Below, piece after piece: positions 25,985 through 33,049 of a stretch of 64,000 bases of DNA. Source of the DNA: a bacterium (GTDB lineage: Bacteria; Desulfobacterota; DSWW01); contig JANQFG010000164.1 of NCBI GenBank assembly GCA_028277985.1, positions 1 through 64,000 on the forward strand, written 5' to 3'. Both the position numbers and the translations under genes were made by a program. A model generated the notes under the pieces. That model was not told the origin of the DNA and made no database searches. It saw only the letters and a program-made list of their open reading frames with translations. Each line of letters begins with the position of its first letter. Positions within the stretch are counted from its first letter, which is position 1.

Positions 25985-26313
25985 CGCAGTCATCCTCACT
26001 TGAGAAAGGGTGTCAGAAGAAGTTATACGAGTCCGGGTCCGTATTTGGACCAGACAGTGCCTCGTCTTCATGTGAGCTTCTGCAGGATTCTCCGGCAGGC
26101 CGAACCATAGCACACTTTCCGGTCAAGATGCACAAAGATTAGCTGTACGGCTGTCTGGGAGGGCAGGCTGGATCTCGAGACAGTAGCCTTTCGAGGACCT
26201 GCAATCCGGTTCTACTCCCCATCTTTCTGTGGAGAGGGGTCGGTTGACATCCTGAAGCCCCTATGATGTTTTTGAATGGACCGGTCTGTCGCAGGATACC
26301 TAAGGAGGAGGCT

Positions 26314-27438
26314 ATGTCGGATTCCGTGTACAGGAAGCTTGCCGAGCGAATCGACATGAATGTGATGGGGGCTCCGAAAAAGGGGGACGACTTCTCACCC
26401 GCCTTTCTCAAGTACCTGGAGATGCAATTCTCCCCGGAGGAGGCGGAACTGGCCGCCTTTCTTTCGGTCCACCCGAATTTGCTCAAGGCGGAGGTCGTGG
26501 CGGAAAAGTCAGGGCGACCGGTCGAAGAGGTTGATTCGGTCCTGATCGAACTTGCACAAAGAGGCGTCATCATCGGGTTTGACGGGTCCTACGTTCTGCC
26601 GACGCCGCAGCTCGTCTTCAATGCGCCGGAGATTCGAAAGAACCTGAAAGACATCCGAAAAGAGGCGGGGGGGCTCTATAAGGAATTCTTCATCAAGGAT
26701 GGATACTACTGGTTCTACCAGTCCTCTGCCAAAGGCACACCGCGGCGGCGGACGGTGCCGGTCAACCGATCCATCGCCTCGGAACAGCAGATTCTGTCGC
26801 ACGAGCAGATTGAATCCTTCATCGACCGGGCCAGTATGGGTGCACTGGCGCTCATGCCATGCCCCTGCCGAAGCAGGACGGAGATGTTAGGTGAGCGAGA
26901 GTGCAGGGACAGGCACCCGGTAGCTTCCTGTCTGATGCTCGGGCTGCACGCGGTCCTGGTTGAGGAGCGAGGGGAGGGGAGGCAGGTGACCAGGGAAGAA
27001 GCTTTGGATTTTGTCGAAGAGATGCGCGAATCAGGATTGGTGGTCCTCACCGACAATTCCATCGAAATGAATGACGGAATCATCTGTTTCTGCTGCGGCT
27101 GCTGTTGTTCGGTCACCCGGGGATTGTCTCGATGGGACAACCCAAGGGCTTTCGCGAAATCCAACTTCGTCGCCAGGGTGAGCGAAGACTGCGCGGCCTG
27201 TGGAACATGCGTCGACCGTTGCTTCTTCCGGGCGATATCACTTCAGGATGACGCCGAATCGGCCGCAGTGGATGAGGATCGATGCATGGGATGCGGCGTC
27301 TGCACGATCACATGCCCGACCGAAGCGCTTCATCTCGAAAGGCTCGAGCGGGAAGCCATATTCGAGACTTCTGCCGAGATGAGTGCAACCATGGCGACCG
27401 AGAACGAGGCCGCGGGCCAGAAACGCCCCCTGGAGTGA
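26314..27438 (+). CDS. Winged-helix/ferredoxin fusion Fe-S protein
   Basis: The ATG at 26314 has AAGGAGGAGG upstream and gives 374 residues. The N-terminal 90 residues look like a winged helix (LKAEVVAEKSGRPVEEVDSV, LIELAQRGVII). A middle part holds CPCRSRTEMLG with further cysteines and histidine, then the striking CFCCGCCCS. The C-terminus has two classical 4Fe-4S motifs (CAACGTCVDRC and CMGCGVCTITCP). Proteins of this layout occur in anaerobes and are presumed electron carriers or redox-linked proteins; the function is not established. The six cysteines in eight residues suggest another cluster or metal site. It stands alone on its strand before the SHOCT gene and the PAS/sigma-54 regulator. 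Confidence 0.85.
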   Translation: MSDSVYRKLAERIDMNVMGAPKKGDDFSPAFLKYLEMQFSPEEAELAAFLSVHPNLLKAEVVAEKSGRPVEEVDSVLIELAQRGVIIGFDGSYVLPTPQLVFNAPEIRKNLKDIRKEAGGLYKEFFIKDGYYWFYQSSAKGTPRRRTVPVNRSIASEQQILSHEQIESFIDRASMGALALMPCPCRSRTEMLGERECRDRHPVASCLMLGLHAVLVEERGEGRQVTREEALDFVEEMRESGLVVLTDNSIEMNDGIICFCCGCCCSVTRGLSRWDNPRAFAKSNFVARVSEDCAACGTCVDRCFFRAISLQDDAESAAVDEDRCMGCGVCTITCPTEALHLERLEREAIFETSAEMSATMATENEAAGQKRPLE

Positions 27439-27474
27439 TCCGGTTCCGAGAGAAGGCGCGGCCGGAACCTTGCA

Positions 27475-27524
27475 GAATTCGGGGACAACCAGGCAATTCT
27501 GGAATCGGTGGCTGTCCCCAATTC
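27475..27524. repeat. REP-like hairpin element (copy 1)
   Basis: Two arms, 27475-27491 and 27509-27524, pair with one bulge and one mismatch around the core GGGGACA and its complement TGTCCCC. The core with its flank GGTGGCTGTCCCC also occurs in the perfect hairpin at 50916-50977. Such GGGGACAGCCACC hairpins resemble the targets of REP-associated tyrosine transposases. It lies in the gap after the Fe-S gene and may also end transcription, though no T-run follows. Confidence 0.7.
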
Positions 27525-27547
27525 GAGTTCCGTCCGGAGTGAAGCGT

Positions 27548-27808
27548 TCAAGAAGAAACATCCAGGTCCGTCTTCTTTTCTTCATATTCTTCCCTGCTGA
27601 TTTCACCGGACGCGTATCGTTTGTCCAGAATCTCCCTGGCCGAGTCGGTAGGGTCTGTCGAACGAAGGTGCTCAGACCTTCGAGGAGCGCAGCAGCCCGT
27701 GAAGGAGCCTCCGCGTCGCCGCGCCATGAAGATGCACAGTACGATCATTGCAATCGGAAAGACCCACCACCATCCAAACGAACAACTGGAAACTTCGGCT
27801 CCCGTCAT
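27548..27808 (-). CDS. Small membrane protein with SHOCT domain
   Basis: This 86-residue protein has one N-terminal transmembrane segment (GWWWVFPIAMIVLCIFMA) followed by basic residues, and ends with a SHOCT motif (AREILDKRYASGEISREEYE). SHOCT segments are short C-terminal oligomerisation or regulatory tails found on many bacterial small membrane proteins. AAAGGAGG stands eight bases before the ATG at 27808, an excellent ribosome site. The gene is divergent from the PAS/sigma-54 regulator, with 157 bases between. Function is unknown. Confidence 0.85.
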   Translation of the reverse strand: MTGAEVSSCSFGWWWVFPIAMIVLCIFMARRRGGSFTGCCAPRRSEHLRSTDPTDSAREILDKRYASGEISREEYEEKKTDLDVSS

Positions 27809-27965
27809 TGTGTATTCCTCCTTTGGTTCATATCATATCGCCTTTCTTCATGACGGAGAGCCCCCCTGGAACGTTACAGTCTCATCGGAATTATTCATTG
27901 TATGGGCGAGACGAGTCTGGTATTCATGATTCTGAACGGTAGTTTCGCAGGAGGGATGGCACATC

Positions 27966-29330
27966 ATGAGAGAAGACCCCTTGAAAATGTACGGAGAGCC
28001 GCTGTTCGAGGCGGTCCTCGACACCGTGAGCGATGCCATCACTGTCATCGACAAGGACCTGAAGATCATATTCCAGAACGATGCAATCCAGCAGTTGTTC
28101 GGCTCCAAGATCGGCGAGCAGTGCTTTTCCGCATACCGGGGGCGCGAAGAGCCCTGTGAGAATTGCATCGTGCTGGACGTGATCGGGGACGGCCAGCCCC
28201 GAAGGGCTCTGCGGGATGTTCACCTTCCGGACGGCAACGTTATGTGGATGGAGGTCTTTTCGGGACCTTTCAAGGATCGGGAAGGGAATGTCATCGGCGC
28301 TGTCGAGGCGGTCCGGAATGTGACCGAACAAATCCGGCTTTCCGAAGAGTGTGTGACGCTCAGGCGGGAGATCGAACGCCAGGCACAGTTCGAGAACATC
28401 ATTACCCAGTCCAAGAGGATGAAGGCGATCTTCCGACTGATTGAAAGAGTGGCTTCCACAATGAGCACGGTGCTCATCACCGGTGAGTCGGGGACCGGAA
28501 AGGAGCTCATTGCCCGGGCCATCCTGTCCAACTCGGACAGAAAGGGCAAGCCTTTTGTCACGGTAAACTGTGGGGCCATCCCGGAGAACCTGATGGAGTC
28601 TGAGCTGTTCGGTCACGTGAGGGGCTCCTTTACCGGGGCGGTGAAGGATCATCGGGGCCTGATCGAAACGGCCGACGGCGGCACCCTCTTTCTCGACGAG
28701 GTGGGTGAGATACCACTGTCCGTACAAGTCAAGCTCCTTCGTTTTCTCCAGGAAGGCGAGAGTCGTCGGGTCGGGGACACGGAAGTCCGGCGATTCGATG
28801 TCCGGATCATTTCCGCTACCAACCGGAATCTGGAGGAGGCGGCCCGAGAAGGATCGTTCCGCGAGGATCTGTATTTCCGGCTGAGCGTGATCCCGATTGC
28901 TCTTCCGCCTCTACGTGAAAGGAGGGAGGACATCCCGCCGCTGGCCACTCACCTGCTCCAGCGTCTATGTGATACGGGCTCCAGGAGTGTGACGGGGATC
29001 TCGTCCGAAGCCCTGAAGGCACTCATGGACTACCCCTGGCCCGGCAATGTGAGAGAGCTGGAGAATGTGATCGAGTACGCGTTGCACCTCACAGACGACG
29101 GTGAGCCGATCCGACCGGAACAGCTCCCTGCCAAGTTGTCGGGTGAAACCGATGTGGGTGGTAGTCCCGGTGAGTTCGTGTCCATCGAAGAGTACACGAA
29201 GCAATCGATTCGGTCCCTCGAGCGAGACCATTCCGAGGAGCAGATAGCGGAAATCCTCGGGATCAGCCGAAAGAACCTCTGGGAGAAACGAAAGCGTTGG
29301 GGGCTTCCAAGGCAGGAGAAACCCGCTTGA
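27966..29330 (+). CDS. PAS-domain sigma-54 dependent transcriptional regulator
   Basis: The 454-residue protein has a PAS domain (about 12-124) with EPCENC near residues 62-67, then an AAA+ sigma-54 activation domain: Walker A GESGTGKE (173-180), the sigma-54 contact loop as GSFTGA (220-225, A to S from the usual GAFTGA), Walker B LFLDEVGE (241-248) and the FREDLYFRLSV segment. A Fis-type helix-turn-helix closes it (EEQIAEILGISRKNLWEKRK). It hydrolyses ATP to open sigma-54 promoters when its PAS signal is met. AGGAGGG precedes the ATG. Tandem dyads at 29371-29420 and a -24/-12 promoter at 29528-29543 lie right behind it and are its likely targets. Confidence 0.95.
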   Translation: MREDPLKMYGEPLFEAVLDTVSDAITVIDKDLKIIFQNDAIQQLFGSKIGEQCFSAYRGREEPCENCIVLDVIGDGQPRRALRDVHLPDGNVMWMEVFSGPFKDREGNVIGAVEAVRNVTEQIRLSEECVTLRREIERQAQFENIITQSKRMKAIFRLIERVASTMSTVLITGESGTGKELIARAILSNSDRKGKPFVTVNCGAIPENLMESELFGHVRGSFTGAVKDHRGLIETADGGTLFLDEVGEIPLSVQVKLLRFLQEGESRRVGDTEVRRFDVRIISATNRNLEEAAREGSFREDLYFRLSVIPIALPPLRERREDIPPLATHLLQRLCDTGSRSVTGISSEALKALMDYPWPGNVRELENVIEYALHLTDDGEPIRPEQLPAKLSGETDVGGSPGEFVSIEEYTKQSIRSLERDHSEEQIAEILGISRKNLWEKRKRWGLPRQEKPA

Positions 29331-29370
29331 TCTTGATCCGTACGTTCTATTTCTGTTGAACTCGAGGGCC

Positions 29371-29420
29371 CCGTTACCTTTGGTAACGGACCACCCTCTT
29401 GCTGCGTTACCATCCGTAAC
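29371..29420. promoter_or_regulatory. Tandem dyads, probable sigma-54 enhancer sites
   Basis: A perfect dyad at 29371-29389 (CCGTTACC, three bases, GGTAACGG) is followed 33 bases on, about three helical turns, by a second with the same arms (GTTAC-N5-GTAAC at 29406-29420). They lie about 110-155 bases upstream of the -24/-12 promoter and just after the gene of the sigma-54 regulator, the usual arrangement of activator sites. Confidence 0.75.
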
Positions 29421-29527
29421 CCCTCCACGAAGCAGCCTCACGCAGGCAATTCCCCCAAACAGAAAAAAGATTCTCTTTCCAATGGGTTGCGCCCTTGCCC
29501 GCCCTTTTGCGTTCCGGCCGTCACCCT

Positions 29528-29543
29528 TGGCATGCGAGTTGCT
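29528..29543 (+). promoter_or_regulatory. Sigma-54 (-24/-12) promoter
   Basis: TGGCATGCGAGTTGCT matches the sigma-54 consensus with the invariant GG (29529-29530) and GC (29541-29542) separated by exactly ten bases. It lies 45 bases before the start of the 68-residue protein gene and has no competing sigma-70 boxes. Confidence 0.85.
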
Positions 29544-29588
29544 CTAAGGAGGGTCATAACTCAAACCCATGCACAGGAGGACAGAATC

Positions 29589-29795
29589 ATGAGAACGAAC
29601 GCAGATGCAGTCAGAGGCTACGAACTGGTTGCCCCTCATCAGAATTTGGAGGCCGTTAAGGACTGGGCCAAGAGGGCACTCACCAAGGACATGATCCCTG
29701 AGGCGGGAGTTGTTGCGGCTACGCTGGTGCTCGCGGGCTATCTCGGCGCCGTAGTCCACGAGGTAATCCATACCTTCTCGGTACTCGGCTTTTAG
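29589..29795 (+). CDS. Small single-span membrane protein under sigma-54 control
   Basis: This 68-residue protein starts at the ATG at 29589, with AGGAGG eight bases upstream. The N-terminal half is charged and helical (NLEAVKDWAKRALTKDMIPE); the C-terminal half is one hydrophobic segment (AGVVAATLVLAGYLGAVVHE) ending VIHTFSVLGF. No family is recognised. It is the first gene after the -24/-12 promoter, so its expression probably depends on the PAS regulator next door. A tail-anchored inner-membrane stress or redox protein is possible, but nothing proves it. Confidence 0.75.
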   Translation: MRTNADAVRGYELVAPHQNLEAVKDWAKRALTKDMIPEAGVVAATLVLAGYLGAVVHEVIHTFSVLGF

Positions 29796-29843
29796 GGAAT
29801 CTTACAACCGAAAAAAAAGACGACCAAGGGAGGCAATGTCGAA

Positions 29844-30089
29844 ATGACGGACAAACAGAAGGAGACGAAGAAGGAATTCAGTACTTGTTTCGAGGGAACG
29901 CCCATGGCGGAAATGATGAGGAAGATGAGGAGCGGCCAAGGTGTCGGTTCCCTCTGTGCCGAGATGATGCAGAAGATCGCCGGCCGGCAGGAATCGGGCA
30001 GCAGCTTTGCCCGTTCGAAGATGATGGAAAAGATGATGACCATGTGCAGTGGACTAGAGAAGGAGGCCGAGAAGACCCCGAAAGAATAG
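29844..30089 (+). CDS. Small methionine-rich protein with spaced cysteines
   Basis: The 81-residue product is soluble and unusually rich in methionine (MAEMMRKMRSGQG, SKMMEKMMTMCSGLE), with three cysteines about 24 and 30 residues apart. The middle reads SLCAEMMQKIAGR. No signal peptide or known domain is visible. GGGAGG is ten bases before the ATG. It follows the small membrane protein by 48 bases and should share the sigma-54 promoter. Methionine- and cysteine-rich helices can bind copper or be oxidised by peroxide or hypochlorite, but this is only a suggestion from composition. Confidence 0.7.
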   Translation: MTDKQKETKKEFSTCFEGTPMAEMMRKMRSGQGVGSLCAEMMQKIAGRQESGSSFARSKMMEKMMTMCSGLEKEAEKTPKE

Positions 30090-30098
30090 GATCAGCCC

Positions 30099-30300
30099 AT
30101 GTCAGAACAGAATGAACACCGGCAATCCGCAGAGAAAGTGAGACCACGCAACTGCCCAGAAACTGGGCAGCATTGCGTGGAGCCTGTTCTTCATCAGGAT
30201 CGGAATCGTCATGTTGACAGAGGTCGGTCCGGGTCTGGGTTGCTTTTTGTGTTCAGTGGTATCCGCAACCTTTCCGGAACCTTCTTCCGACCTCAGTTCC
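30099..30300 (+). pseudogene. Frame-broken small membrane protein gene
   Basis: Three pieces in two frames look like one small membrane protein. The first (MSEQNEHRQSAEK) and third (SGLLFVFSGIRNLSGTFFR) share the frame starting at 30099. The middle piece, from about 30142 to 30236 in the +1 frame, reads DHATAQKLGSIAWSLFFIRI then GIVMLTEVGPG, which resembles deltaproteobacterial small membrane proteins with a KLGSIAWGLFFIW-type segment. A TGA (30139-30141) stands just before the middle piece in its own frame. Two compensating indels in a decayed gene explain this best. UGA recoding is discussed as an alternative because a strong hairpin (30144-30180) starts two bases after the TGA. It lies downstream of the sigma-54-controlled small genes. 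Confidence 0.45.
30144..30180. other. Strong hairpin directly after an in-frame TGA
   Basis: CCACGCAA and TGCCCAG pair with CTGGGCA and TTGCGTGG around a three-base AAA loop, giving fifteen base pairs with a small asymmetric internal loop. No T-run follows, so it is not a typical intrinsic terminator. The spacing from the TGA at 30139-30141 resembles a bacterial SECIS element. Confidence 0.6.
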
Positions 30301-31102
30301 CCTTGAACTTGGGTGGCCTCTTCTCCATGAAGGCTGTTGCAGCTTCAATGACATCCTCGGATATCAATGCGCTGGCATTCTTCTGCGCCACGTAGTCAAG
30401 GCCCGGATAGATCCCATTGTCACGACTGTAATTGATCACGTCCTTGGTGCCCTGAACTGCAAGCGGCGACAGGCCGGCAATCTGATCTGCCAGCTTGTCC
30501 GCCTCCTCGAACAAGGCCTCCTTGCTTTCGCATACCCGGGTGATCAAGCCCATATTCAGCGCTTCCTCGGCTGTAAAATCTCGGCCTGTCAAGGCCAGCT
30601 CTCGGGTCCAACCGTGCCCGATAATATGGGGGAGTCGTTGCAGGGTGCCTACATCTGCGATGATGGCCACTCTTGTCTCTCGAATGCTGAATACCGCGTC
30701 CTGTGATGCGATACGAATATCTGAGGCGGCCAACAGATCGATCCCGCCGCCGATACAGAAACCATGAACCGCCGCGATGACGGGCTTTCGACACTTCTCG
30801 ACCCAGTTCATCCCCTGCTGCAACTCCCCGATAGCCAGCCGGATCTCTTCTCTGCGCGCGGCTCCCGCTTCTCCGACGAACATGGATGCCGCATCCCCCA
30901 GGTCCAGTCCACCGGTGAAGCACTTGCCAGCACCCCTGATGATGATGACCCGAACCGAATCGTCCTTGTCCAATTGGCGGAAGAGATCCACCATTTCGTG
31001 GAAGAAGCTGAGTGTCATCGTGTTCCGTTTCTCGGGCCGGTTCAGTGTCACATAGGCGACGTGGTCCCTCTTCTCCAGTTTCAGCATTTTGTCTTCACTC
31101 AT
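30293..31102 (-). CDS. Delta3,5-delta2,4-dienoyl-CoA isomerase-like crotonase
   Basis: The 269-residue protein is a crotonase: MTGGLDL-type loop CFTGGLDLGDA and VHGFCIGGGIDLLAASD. The usual first catalytic Glu is replaced by Asp (GGGID), the second Glu is kept (RETRV), and an extra Asp stands in AIIADVGTLQRLP. This Asp-Glu-Asp set and the ADVGTLQRLP block are the signature of dienoyl-CoA isomerase, which shifts double bonds in polyunsaturated acyl-CoA. A simple enoyl-CoA hydratase is the less likely alternative. It is divergent from the two MaoC-like genes, with which it may share a pathway for unsaturated acids. Confidence 0.9.
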   Translation of the reverse strand: MSEDKMLKLEKRDHVAYVTLNRPEKRNTMTLSFFHEMVDLFRQLDKDDSVRVIIIRGAGKCFTGGLDLGDAASMFVGEAGAARREEIRLAIGELQQGMNWVEKCRKPVIAAVHGFCIGGGIDLLAASDIRIASQDAVFSIRETRVAIIADVGTLQRLPHIIGHGWTRELALTGRDFTAEEALNMGLITRVCESKEALFEEADKLADQIAGLSPLAVQGTKDVINYSRDNGIYPGLDYVAQKNASALISEDVIEAATAFMEKRPPKFKGN

Positions 31103-31193
31103 CCTATGTCTCCTGTTGGATCGATTTGCGGTTCGAAGTGGGATGTGATGCTTGAATAATAGCCATCGTGCCCAGGCATGTCACGCAAGGCCG

Positions 31194-31223
31194 TTGACAG
31201 ACCGTAACGTTGATCCCTATTCT
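31194..31223 (+). promoter_or_regulatory. Sigma-70-type promoter of the MaoC-like pair
   Basis: TTGACA (31194-31199), an 18-base spacer and TATTCT (31218-31223) lie about 115 bases before the start at 31338. No FadR-type palindrome accompanies it. Confidence 0.6.
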
Positions 31224-31337
31224 ATCCCCCTGCGCACGCAGACAACTGGGAGTGCGGCGGCGTGCATACTCTCAGGTCGGCTGGTCCAATCCGGGCCGCA
31301 TGTACGAGGCAAAACCACTCAAAGGAGGCATGTTCGT

Positions 31338-31829
31338 ATGGCTGAAAACTTTGAAATCACTGAGGAAATGAGGTCCCAGGTCGGGTGGACATCCAAACCT
31401 TGGGCCTACGAGGTAACCCGTACCAGTGTACGTGCCTTTGCCAGAGGCGTGGGATACACCGATCTCGCCTACTATGACGTGGAGGAGGCGAAAAAGGCCG
31501 GCTATCGGGACCTTCCCACGCCTCCAACCTATCTCGGCACTCCGATCTTCATCCCAGGGCAGAGCGACGAGTACCTTCCCTTTCCTCCGGATTCGGCCCC
31601 TGCGATCGATCACGGACTCGCCGGGTTGCTCGATGGAGGGACGGAAACCGAGTATTTCGACACGATTTGCGCCGGGGATACCCTCACCTGTGTAAACAAG
31701 CTGGTTGATCTCCTCACGAAGGAAACCAAGGCATTGGGGACCATGTTGATCATCGCCTTGGAAGCCACCTACACGAACCAGGATGGCAAGGTCGTGGCCA
31801 AACAGCGTGCACAGGTAATCCACTACTAG
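31338..31829 (+). CDS. MaoC N-terminal-like (FAS1-type) dehydratase domain protein
   Basis: I start at the ATG at 31338, with AAAGGAGG ten bases upstream, giving 163 residues. The protein matches MaoC_dehydrat_N proteins: VTRTSVRAFARGVGYTDLAY near the start and TPPTYLGTPIF and GGTETEYFDTICAGDTLTC further on. Such hot-dog subunits lack the catalytic His/Asp and pair with a second hot-dog protein that has them, as in the mycobacterial HadA/HadB system. The partner is the next gene, 17 bases downstream. Together they should hydrate 2-enoyl-CoA or dehydrate 3-hydroxyacyl-CoA. Confidence 0.88.
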   Translation: MAENFEITEEMRSQVGWTSKPWAYEVTRTSVRAFARGVGYTDLAYYDVEEAKKAGYRDLPTPPTYLGTPIFIPGQSDEYLPFPPDSAPAIDHGLAGLLDGGTETEYFDTICAGDTLTCVNKLVDLLTKETKALGTMLIIALEATYTNQDGKVVAKQRAQVIHY

Positions 31830-31846
31830 AATCGGAGGGTACGAAT

Positions 31847-32260
31847 ATGTCCGTAACATGGGAAAGCATTCAGGAAGGCGACAGCATACCGGAGCTGAAG
31901 AAGACGCCGAGCCTCTCGCAGCTGGTGAAATACGCCGCAGGGTCCGGAGACTTCAATCCGTTGCACCATGACTACAATTTCTTCCAGTCTCAGGCCATCG
32001 GTTCGATCATCGTGCATGGAAGATTCAAGTATGCAACCCTGGGCGAGTGTGTTTCCAACTGGCTGGGCCACAGCGGTCGCATCAAGAAGGTATCCTGTCA
32101 GTACCGCGGCATGGATTTCCCGGACAAGGAAATCACCTGCAAGGGCACGGTCAGCCGCAAGTGGGAAGAAGGCGGCGAGAAGTTGGTGGAGCTTTCGGTC
32201 TGGACCGAAAACGAGGAAGGCAAGAACAACACTCCGGGTGTCGTGGTCGTTGCTTTCTAG
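31847..32260 (+). CDS. MaoC-like hydratase/dehydratase (catalytic hot-dog subunit)
   Basis: The 137-residue protein has the hydratase-2 motif: LVKYAAGSGDFNPLHHDYNF with catalytic Asp and His, and SIIVHGRFKYATLGE after it. It probably forms a heterodimer with the upstream MaoC_N-like protein and adds water to a trans-2-enoyl-CoA. GGAGG lies upstream of the ATG. Its 3' end overlaps the polysaccharide-lyase-like gene on the other strand by four bases, so the two transcripts run into each other. Confidence 0.92.
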   Translation: MSVTWESIQEGDSIPELKKTPSLSQLVKYAAGSGDFNPLHHDYNFFQSQAIGSIIVHGRFKYATLGECVSNWLGHSGRIKKVSCQYRGMDFPDKEITCKGTVSRKWEEGGEKLVELSVWTENEEGKNNTPGVVVVAF

Positions 32261-33039
32261 GGAGCTCCGCAGTTTCCTGGATCGACCTCACTGTAGCTGT
32301 TGCCGCGCCGATACTCGTCGTGATAGAGCACCTGTGATATCGGGTGGTCGTCGCGGTAGATACCCCATTTGAACCAGACGCCCAGACGGTCGTTGTAGCC
32401 GATTGGGCCCTGATAGTCGATCACCTGGACCTGGTCGAGCCAGGCCTCGACCAGGCCCTCATCGGAGTAGTGCCACCTGACGTGGAAGACCCAATCGTGC
32501 CATACTCCCTTCTCAAGGGTTCCCGGATGGGTATAGAGGTCCAGGCTCAGTCCGTCGTTCTCGGTCTGTACCGGCTCAGCGCTGTATCGACCCGTGACGG
32601 TGAGTACACCGCCTGAGTATCTGACGGCGAGGGGAGGGCTGCGCCAGGCTTCTCCCTCCAGCAGGTCCGGGGTGGCGTGCCACTGGCTGATGACGGTACG
32701 GTTCTCGAGGTCCGGCCAATCCTGCGGGATGTAGGTGCTGAAACCGTACCACTGTTCGCTTCCCACGGGAGCAATGAAGTGCAGCAGTTCATGGACTTCG
32801 GAGCGGTGCCCTCCGATCACGCCGGCCTGCTCTCCCTCCCTGATCTCGAAACGCGCCGCCCGGGCCCCACAGCGCACGGGTGAGGGAACGATTTGGCCGG
32901 AGTGTGGATAGGCGAACTCCTTCATCCAACCATAGAAGCTGCCGTTCTCAAAACCCTTGTGATTGCTGTCCGGCAGGCAGGCAAGCCCATTCGTCAAGAA
33001 GAAGACGAGGAGCCAGGCCGGCAAGTGCCTTCCTTTCAT
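32257..33039 (-). CDS. Polysaccharide lyase-like lipoprotein
   Basis: I start at the ATG at 33039, with GAGGG upstream, which opens into a lipoprotein signal (AWLLVFFLTNGLAC). The 260-residue product resembles heparin-lyase-I-like (Polysacc_lyase) jelly-roll proteins: RSEVHELLHFI, GSEQWYGFSTYIPQDWP, VISQWHATPD and the late block VWFKWGIYRDDHP. The family cleaves acidic polysaccharides or only binds them. It is anchored outside the membrane. It follows the hybrid kinase gene with an 11-base gap to the kinase stop, so they form one operon; there are no other carbohydrate genes around. Confidence 0.8.
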   Translation of the reverse strand: MKGRHLPAWLLVFFLTNGLACLPDSNHKGFENGSFYGWMKEFAYPHSGQIVPSPVRCGARAARFEIREGEQAGVIGGHRSEVHELLHFIAPVGSEQWYGFSTYIPQDWPDLENRTVISQWHATPDLLEGEAWRSPPLAVRYSGGVLTVTGRYSAEPVQTENDGLSLDLYTHPGTLEKGVWHDWVFHVRWHYSDEGLVEAWLDQVQVIDYQGPIGYNDRLGVWFKWGIYRDDHPISQVLYHDEYRRGNSYSEVDPGNCGAP

Positions 33040-33049
33040 CCGGTTGCCC

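Noticed and set aside
26244..26267. TTGACA followed by TATGAT upstream of the winged-helix Fe-S gene
   Set aside because: The spacer is only 12 bases, too short for a sigma-70 promoter.
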